Position numbers and translations under genes: made by a program. This document shows positions 58,271 through 64,000 of a stretch of 64,000 bases of DNA, piece after piece (within the stretch, counting starts at the first letter, position 1; the number at the start of each line of letters is the position of its first letter). The stretch is from contig OX155962.1 of the NCBI GenBank assembly GCA_944548615.1, forward strand, positions 3,035,809-3,099,808, read 5' to 3'. The notes below the pieces were generated by a model. The model worked only from the letters and a program-made list of their open reading frames with translations, had not been told where the DNA came from and did not search any database. This stretch comes from Micropterix aruncella (taxonomy: Eukaryota; Arthropoda; Insecta; Lepidoptera; Micropterigidae).

Positions 58271-58890
58271 TCTCGCCCCGGTCGTCAACCGTCGGCTTCG
58301 ACGTTTTTACTTTCCCAAAAAAATACGTCATGGTACATGAAGTATGTAGGTACCCGTATATTTCGAAAGTCCTGTTTTCAAACAAAATTTAGAATTCGAA
58401 TTCGCACGCGAGATCTCCGCGTGTTGAGATACTTGGAATCCAAAAATGTGATTTCTAGCTTTTCTCTACCCTCTGTATCTCAGAAACTACACGACTAGTT
58501 AATATCAAATTACGTACTAAAAGAGTTCATCCTAATGTTAAGTTTGAGTTTTGGTGTCAGGTATCCGCCATTTTAATATCAGCCCAAGAAAAAATAATAA
58601 ATGTGATTCTGAGGACATATCCTACAACTATTGAAGTGACATTCTATGTCACTTCAGCGGGTTTTGAAAAAAAAATAGAATCTGATAACTGAATACTTTT
58701 AATGCATGTTCTGCATTAATAGTATTCAGTACTAATATTATAATAAATATTACTAATGCTTGAATGGAAACAAACATGTCTTAGGAATCTAGCCTGTAAC
58801 TTTGAGAGATATGTCCATTTTATTTATAAAATGTAAAACTTTCCAAAATAAAAATAAACATAAATCTGGTAATACTGGCAATTTGGAGCT
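58271..58890. other. Unassigned, with two adjacent hairpins
   Basis: TGAAGTGACA/TGTCACTTCA (58632-58656, 5-nt loop) is followed by an 18-bp hairpin with one mismatch (58689-58706 with 58712-58729). No gene is seen. Confidence 0.45.
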
Positions 58891-58892
58891 GT

Positions 58893-58991
58893 CATCTGCA
58901 ACAGGCGAACCCGACACGTTTTTTATAACAATATATATCTCGTTCTTTTAGCGGTGAGATGATTACACAGAGGCTTAGGGACACAGACCAC
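58893..58991 (+). repeat. RS-B-like copy B5, 5' part, target of RS-A copy A7
   Basis: GAGCTGTCATCTGCAACAGG, CGAACCCGACACG, CTCGTTCTTTTAGCGGTGAG resemble the first ~100 nt of the family. It is cut by the A7 target duplication at 58992. Continuation beyond 63113 is too diverged to be sure of. Confidence 0.5.
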
Positions 58992-59032
58992 AGTGGAGTT
59001 TTGGGGAGTTAATGTCTCAACTCAACCTTGCT

Positions 59033-59830
59033 GAGTTGGCCACGAAGACCAATTCTGTTGAAATCAAATCAAATCAAATGAAATAATTTATTGTCCTAAA
59101 AACTAATACATAGTTGTATAGACAGTTGTATTACATTTACATTTGGCCGTATTATCATTGAATTCTAATTTAATGATCAAATTAATCTATTAATAATCAA
59201 AACATAAAAGGTTACTCGTAAGAATAAAGAAGGTAGAATTAAATCGATTCTCACCATTTAGTTTACCAGATAAAAAACACAGAGTAATTAATTCTTTAAA
59301 ATACCGATAAAAATAAGTTTTTTTAATATAAAAGCAATAAATGTAACAACAATATTTTTTTAAAAATGTGACGGTTGTCAAAAAGAAAAATAAAATGTCT
59401 TAGTGATTATATTGTAAATATATTGTAAATATAGGCCCTTGCTGAGTTGGCCACGAAGACCCATTCTGTTCAAATCAAATCAAATCAAATCAAATAATTT
59501 ATTGTCCTAAAAACGTATACATAGTTGTATTACATTTACATTTGGCCGTATTATCATTGAATTCTTCTTTTATGATCAAATTCATCTATTAATAATCAAA
59601 ACATAAAAGGTTACTCGTAAGAATAAAGAAGGTAGGTATTATTGTAGAATTAAATTCAGTCTCACCATTTAGTTTACCAGATTAATTAATTAACACAGAG
59701 TAATTAATTCTTTAAAATACCGATAAAAATAAGTTTTTTTAGTATAAAAGTAATAAATGTGATGTCAAAAATAATTTTAAAAAAATGTGACGGTTGTCAA
59801 AAAGAAAAATAAAATGTCTTAGTGATTATA
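59033..59830. repeat. ~395-bp tandem duplication (RS-A end plus LINE tail)
   Basis: Unit 1 is 59033-59427 and unit 2 begins at 59428. Both open CCTTGCTGAGTTGGCCACGA (RS-A end, inverted), then (AAATC)n, then AATTTATTGTCCTAAAAAC and the same LINE 3' UTR to GTCTTAGTGATTATA. Unit 1 continues with TTGTAAAT, unit 2 is cut there by a Helitron. Confidence 0.85.
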
Positions 59831-60966
59831 TCTATATAATAAAAATGAGTCGGGTTTTATGTATGTTACCTAATAACTCACGAGCGCCTGGCCCGATTTG
59901 AACGATTCTTTTTTTGTTTTGTTCGTAATCATTTCGGTGTTGCTATAGGATATAAAAAAAATGGAAAATCTCTCAAAAAAGTGAGAAAAATGCAAAAAAC
60001 CGAAAAATATTTTAGTACCGAGCTTGATCATAGATGGCGTTGTTTGACAAGAATAAAAATACGAAAATTCGAAAATCAAGATGGCGGCACGGTGCAAAAA
60101 CTGACAGTTGACAGTAAGTTGAATTTTACGAACTTTTCATAGCGTTTTCGTGATTCTGAAGGTAACTCAACTGAATTAACTGAATTTGTGTAATTCGCGA
60201 ATGTTTTGCAGGTTTTACAATCATTTTTCTCAGTTATACTCTTGCACAGACGCTCCAATCTCAGCGAGGTGACCGCTCGAGCAAGACGACAAAGAGAAGT
60301 TCGACCAACTGAAAGCGATGAGCATCGCCAAGAATTGAATGAAGCGGCACGGATCCGTAATGTTGCAGTGCGAAGACGATTGAATATGAGACAAAACACA
60401 TACAAAGAGGCATTCTATTATAATCTGGCGATTATGAATGCATGGAAATTGGAAAAATGGACCATTTGTGCCAATATTGCAATGCCTTTAAGTACCGCCA
60501 CGAACCACTCGGTTTGTGTTGCGCAGGAGGTAAAATGAGATTAACGCCATTAGTTCCACTACCAGAGAAATTAGGATCGTTGGTGTCTGGACATGCACCA
60601 GATTCTAGGCATTTTCTGCCGTACATACAATATTACAATAACTGTTTCCAAATGACTTCATTTGGTGCAACACATATTATTCGCGACAATTTTATGCCCA
60701 AATCTGAAAAAAAAAGAGAAGAAATCAATGGAGAGTCAAACAAAATCGTACTGTTTACACACTTTTCTCTTCCATTTCGAACACAACGAGCACAACGAAT
60801 CCACAAGTGCCAATTGATGAAACTGCTCTTTTGGAAGATAAAAAATAAACAATATTTAAATTTGTAATAATGTCAAACAACTGTCAATGAAAATTACCTA
60901 ACTTAACGTCATCTGCTGCCCAACGAACAAATTCGTGGCGAGACGAAGTTCGTCGGGTTCCGCTAG
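59831..60966 (+). mobile_element. Helitron carrying part of a Rep/helicase gene
   Basis: It starts TCTATATAATAAAAATGAGT after A (59830). It ends GACGAAGTTCGTCGGGTTCC, GCTAG before T (60967); GACGAA/TTCGTC is the terminal hairpin. The uninterrupted target (GATTATATTGTAAAT) is preserved in the tandem sister at about 59405-59419, which fixes both ends exactly and shows A|T insertion without duplication, as Helitrons do. Confidence 0.9.
60206..60867 (+). pseudogene. Helitron Rep/helicase, N-terminal fragment
   Basis: The first frame (60206 to about 60440) is Arg-rich (RRQREVRPTESDEHRQELNE). After a one-base shift near 60440 the second frame reads MEIGKMDHLCQYCNAFKYRH, LGLCCAGGKMRLTPLVPLPE and YNNCFQMTSFGA. 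This is the conserved N-terminal Cys-rich region of Helitron helicases, ahead of the Rep nuclease domain. It ends at 60867 after a deletion; the HUH nuclease and helicase domains are absent. The element is therefore non-autonomous. Confidence 0.85.
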
Positions 60967-62048
60967 TTGTAAATAAAAATAGTCAAGGTATAATTAATAT
61001 GTGCCTACCTAATAATAGAAATAGTCAATACATTTTAGTCAAATTCAAAATCGTTTTAAAACCTATTACAGAAAGAGATACAGTCGAGATGCATAGAGTT
61101 TTTAGAGATCGTTAATGTCGTACAATTCTCTTTTAATTAGATATAATTTGAGTCTATTTTTAAATTGGAGAATTTTTCCTTCGCGGCATATATTTTTTAT
61201 ACTAGAGGGTAGCTTATTGTAGCATATAATTCCGACGTAGCTCGGATCCCTTTTAAAAAGTTCTAGATTTGGACGAGGAAGAATCAGATTATTTCTCCCC
61301 CTGGTAAAGTGTTTATGGGTATCTGAATGTATCGGCAGCTGAGCTAGGTTTTTTGTGATCAATTTAACGCATTCTAAAACGTATAGAGATAGAAGGGTGA
61401 GGATTTTAAGCCTTCTGAAATGACCACGGCATGATTCTACATAACCCAGATTACTTAAAATTCGAATGGCCCGTTTTTGCAATGAAAAAATATGTTGCCT
61501 TAGATCGATGGTGCATTGCGACCAGAAGAGAATACCGTAACGGAGAAAAGACTCAAAATAAGCCAAATAAATCGTTTCGTGTCCTTCGAATTAATCAGTT
61601 TTCGTATTTGGCGCAGCAGAAAACAGGCACTAGACAGTTTGTCACTTAATTGTTCTCCGTGTGCATTCCATCTCAAGTGATTATCTAAAACTAAACCAAG
61701 AAATTTGTGAGAACTTACATCGGCTACGTTGTTTTTCCCAATATGTACCTGTGGAGTATTTTGTATTTTATTTTGCTGGGAGGATATAAACATTGAAACA
61801 GTTTTGGACGTGTTAAGGGATAACTTGTTTCTCTCAAACCATGCATTTAGTGAAACCAATTCAGCATTTAAAGTTGTAACACTCACGGGTCGGTCACACT
61901 CACGGGTCAACACCTATCCGACGGCCTCCACGCATGAAGTGCGAGCCTGGTTAGGACTCTGGCCTTATGGTTAGTTTCCCATGGGAATCAACCTTCTGGC
62001 GCTCCTGGACAGTTTGCGCACCGTGCGGAATAAGCCAATCGATTGCGC

Positions 62049-62656
62049 ACTCTGACTAACAGTTAGAGTTTCAAGGCGATAGGTGAGGGCAGCAAACCCC
62101 GCCCACCGCCCGGGCAGTTATAACGACGAGGGTCGTCTTGTCTGCCCGGGATGTCGTGCTACGACAACCCTGCGCGTACCAGAAGGGTAGAACGCGTAGG
62201 GGGTGAAATAGGGTAAACCACCCCCCCCCCCCGTACCGCCCCGAGAACCCATTTATTTATAATAATAAACGAATTTACAAAGAAAAAATTTACAAAATAA
62301 TACTAAATTTACCATATTCACAAAATAAAATAATAAAACAACAAATAACAAATTTAGGGCCGGTAAGCGGGGTAGAGGACGCTCCAGAAACGATGATGGT
62401 GGAGGCGCACGGTCAGTGGGCAGGTCTCGGAGCAGCCACGGGGGGGAGGAATCCCTGGATCCTGCAAAGAACGAAACGCCCTTCGGGGCGGCAAAGAGAC
62501 GGACACAAAGACGGGCACTTCGGGCTGGAAGTAGCCGCCGAATCACGCCACCAAGGAAGAGGGTACCCCCTGGGGGGTATCCCGAGGCCTCATGCTTTCC
62601 CAAGAAGCCACCCAGTACTCCACAAACTCGCCAAACGACTGACTCTGACTAACAGT
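62049..62656. mobile_element. Insertion in RS-A copy A7 with 15-bp target duplication
   Basis: ACTCTGACTAACAGT occurs at 62049-62063 and 62642-62656, flanking 62064-62641. The insert contains a C run at 62221, an AT-rich block (62250-62350) and a GC-rich end. The latter reads TPFGAAKRRTQRRAL and RITPPRKRVPPGGYPEASC on the plus strand. The first 150 bp match 63370-63515 on the other strand. The target duplication fits a LINE-type insertion. I do not know the family. Confidence 0.65.
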
Positions 62657-63113
62657 CGGGGGAGTCTGGAAGCAGTATTGTTTCCTATAGAGCGGGGGTG
62701 GTTGCGGACCTTACGGCGACTGCTCTTGAAACGACCATCGGCTACCCGATCCTGGGTGAACAGCTGGGCAAAGGATGCCGCGGTCCGCGATAGATTCGGT
62801 ATAGGTACACCGTTTCACCGCCTCGTAAGGGAGAGGACCGCGCAAGCGACTTCGAACTCGTAACCAATCGAGAGACTGGAGTAATCTGGTCGCAATTGGA
62901 AGTAAGGGCTTGAGTGTAAGCCCTCTGGGTAACACTCCTGGCTATCTCGCGGTTAAGGCGTTGGCCTTTCACGGGTTTGTGGCGGAGCTGGACGGTGGAC
63001 TGTTTTGTCCAAGTCTTCTGCGCTCACTCCAGGGAGATAGAACGACTAATCGTTAATACTTCCTGAGGTGACGGGCTCGCCCGCTGTTGCCGACAACCCT
63101 AGTGGAGTTTTGG

Positions 63114-63359
63114 AGCATGACTTCCACCGCCTCATCGCCAGCCAATTACTAGACTTGAGTTTAAGAAAAAATGTAAAATTTCATTGCTAAATATCAACGT
63201 ATATATGACTTAAAGTTTGAATCTATAATTACCAGTAAATTGTCAATACATAATATAATATTATAATAATATAAACTAACATAATATGTTACCGCTTAGT
63301 TGCTTAGTATAGTTTAGTAAGTAAGTAATTATTGTATAATTGTTGATGAACCAATAATC
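63114..63359. other. Unassigned AT-rich spacer
   Basis: No feature recognised. Confidence 0.4.
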
Positions 63360-63517
63360 GGTTTACGGGTGTAGGCGGGGGCTGAAGCCCGGAGAATCCT
63401 TCTCCAGGTCTCCGCTCGCTTATCCCTTCCGGTACACGTGAGGTTGTCGTTGCAAGACATCCAGGGCAGATAAAATGACCCACGTCGTTAGAACTGTCTG
63501 GGTGGTGGGCGGGATTT
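63360..63517 (-). repeat. Second copy of the 62064 insert's left part
   Basis: On the minus strand it reads NPAHHPDSSNDVGHFICPGC, then TTSRVPEGISERRPGEGFSG. The counterpart at 62085-62215 has the corresponding nucleotide text with drift. The His/Cys spacing is finger-like. It is probably the end of an element's coding region; family not recognised. Confidence 0.5.
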
Positions 63518-63524
63518 TCACAAC

Positions 63525-64000
63525 AATTAGTCCATAGTCTAGCTCCGCCAACATTCCCGTAAGAAGCCGACGCCTTACCGCGTGGCACTGGAAAGTGAAA
63601 CCAGCGGGCCAACCTCACGCACTTATTAACAGATTTGGCCAGACTTCTCCGTCCCTCGGTCTGGTCACGGATTCGAGGTCGCCTGCGCGGCCTCTACCTG
63701 ACGTAAGCGGTTATTCAGTTTGAATATTTAGCGGACCGCGACGCGCTTTGCCCGCCATTGTCACTCGGGATCGGGTGGCCGACGGATCGATTCAAGGGTT
63801 GAAGACGTCAGGTCGACAACTACCCATCGCAGTCAGAGGAAACATACGTCTCCAGACCCCCCCTCCCCCCCCGCCCCCTGGTTATTCACCGGCTGGGGCT
63901 TTCTTCTTTTTTCCGCAAGTCCAAATAATGCTAACCGCCCAGTTCCGGCCGAGGTATTCCGCGAATCAGCGATCTTCTGATCCCAACCGCCTCCGACTGC
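63525..64000 (+). repeat. RS-B retroposon, copy B6, truncated by the window end
   Basis: AGTCTAGCTCCGCCAACATT through GATTCGAGGTCGCCTGCGCG and TACGTCTCCAGACCCC to GAATCAGCGATCTTCTGATC. Its first ~100 nt (the foldable part) are missing at the left. A C-rich expansion interrupts it at 63857-63920. Confidence 0.75.

Larger units (their letters stand above)
59471..61885 (-). pseudogene. LINE inside RS-A copy A7, reverse-transcriptase C-terminal half
   Basis: Two overlapping minus-strand frames encode the end of an RT of CR1/jockey type. The first (61913 to about 61565) has LNAWFERNKLSLNTSKTVSM, HIGKNNVADVSSHKFLGLVL and DNHLRWNAHGEQLSDKLSSA. After a single frameshift near 61568 the second runs to a stop at 61102, with AYFESFLRYGILFW, IFSLQKRAIRIL and a NNLILPRPNLELF...YNKLP tail. 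The catalytic aspartates of the RT lie upstream and are absent. The 3' UTR continues left to an (AAATC)n tail at 59471 and is interrupted by a Helitron. The copy is 5'-truncated. Confidence 0.85.
58992..63113 (-). mobile_element. RS-A retroposon, copy A7, full length but heavily interrupted
   Basis: Body 59005-63100 on the minus strand, flanked by the 13-bp direct repeat AGTGGAGTTTTGG (58992-59004 and 63101-63113). The 5' end lies at the right (TGACGGGCTCGCCCGCTGTT) and the 3' end at the left (GGGAGTTAATGTCTC, a variant of the inverse of the usual end). Authentic RS-A text is at 59005-59070, 59428-59470, 61886-62063 and 62642-63100. Between these lie a LINE, a Helitron, a tandem duplication and one further insertion. 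Confidence 0.8.

Noticed and set aside
57929..58498. 189-codon plus-strand ORF as a real protein
   Set aside because: It reads through a 16-G run and ends in AT-rich DNA. Low-complexity Arg/Gly content and no domain. Only the first part was kept, as a possible exon.
62253..62863. 116-156-codon ORFs across 62253-62863
   Set aside because: They cross the border between the inserted element and RS-A copy A7, so the fused frames are accidental.

Overview
The window looks like part of a transposon-dense, AT-rich insect genome, most likely a moth or butterfly. The clues are a short Lep1-like Helitron, several Helitron termini, many LINE 3' ends with short microsatellite tails, long (TA)n arrays, a stretch of 18S rDNA at the left end, and almost no intact host coding sequence. 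There are no operons and no bacterial signals. Nearly everything that can be recognised is mobile DNA, a relic of it, or tandem repeat.

Layout. 1-1134: rDNA, a likely 5' external spacer plus the first ~480 nt of 18S, with substitutions at normally invariant sites; a 200-nt N gap follows. 1335-9830: LINE relics, four TIR elements and one copy of a repeat family labelled RS-B here. 9860-15300: an unassigned ORF, RS-A copies and two minisatellites. 15850-19600: a (TA)n array, a repeat family that flanks it, and a near-perfect 173-bp fold-back. 19800-21162: RS-B and RS-A copies side by side. 21163-30073: mostly unassigned, with (TA)n arrays, a ~75-bp minisatellite, a 321-bp tandem duplication and a small Helitron. 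30074-36180: RS-A copies, a palindromic element with a Helitron 3' end at both sides, and an ordinary Helitron.

36173-50157 is the most striking part. A 13.3-kb LTR retrotransposon sits inside an R1-type LINE. It has 4,215-bp LTRs that look identical, TG...CA ends, an ATGG target duplication and a G-rich polypurine tract. The only ORF is a 428-residue Gag; pol is absent. The LTR carries a TATA box/initiator pair, a strong hairpin in the predicted leader, four E2F-consensus motifs, and two degraded copies of its own LTR-end/primer-site junction.

50158-58890 holds a Harbinger-derived element with GC-rich ends, an RS-B copy split by a LINE, a possible host exon and a CA/TA/TG microsatellite. 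58992-63113 is a nest that can be ordered in time: an RS-A copy with a 13-bp target duplication, a LINE in it, a ~395-bp tandem duplication, then a Helitron whose empty site survives in the other tandem copy; a second element with a 15-bp target duplication also entered the RS-A copy. The window ends inside another RS-B copy.

RS-A and RS-B (~0.66-0.68 kb, no ORF, 12-18-bp target duplications) recur at least twelve times on both strands. Their first ~110 nt can form three helices whose paired bases change together between copies, so they look like retroposons built on a structured RNA. I do not recognise the family.
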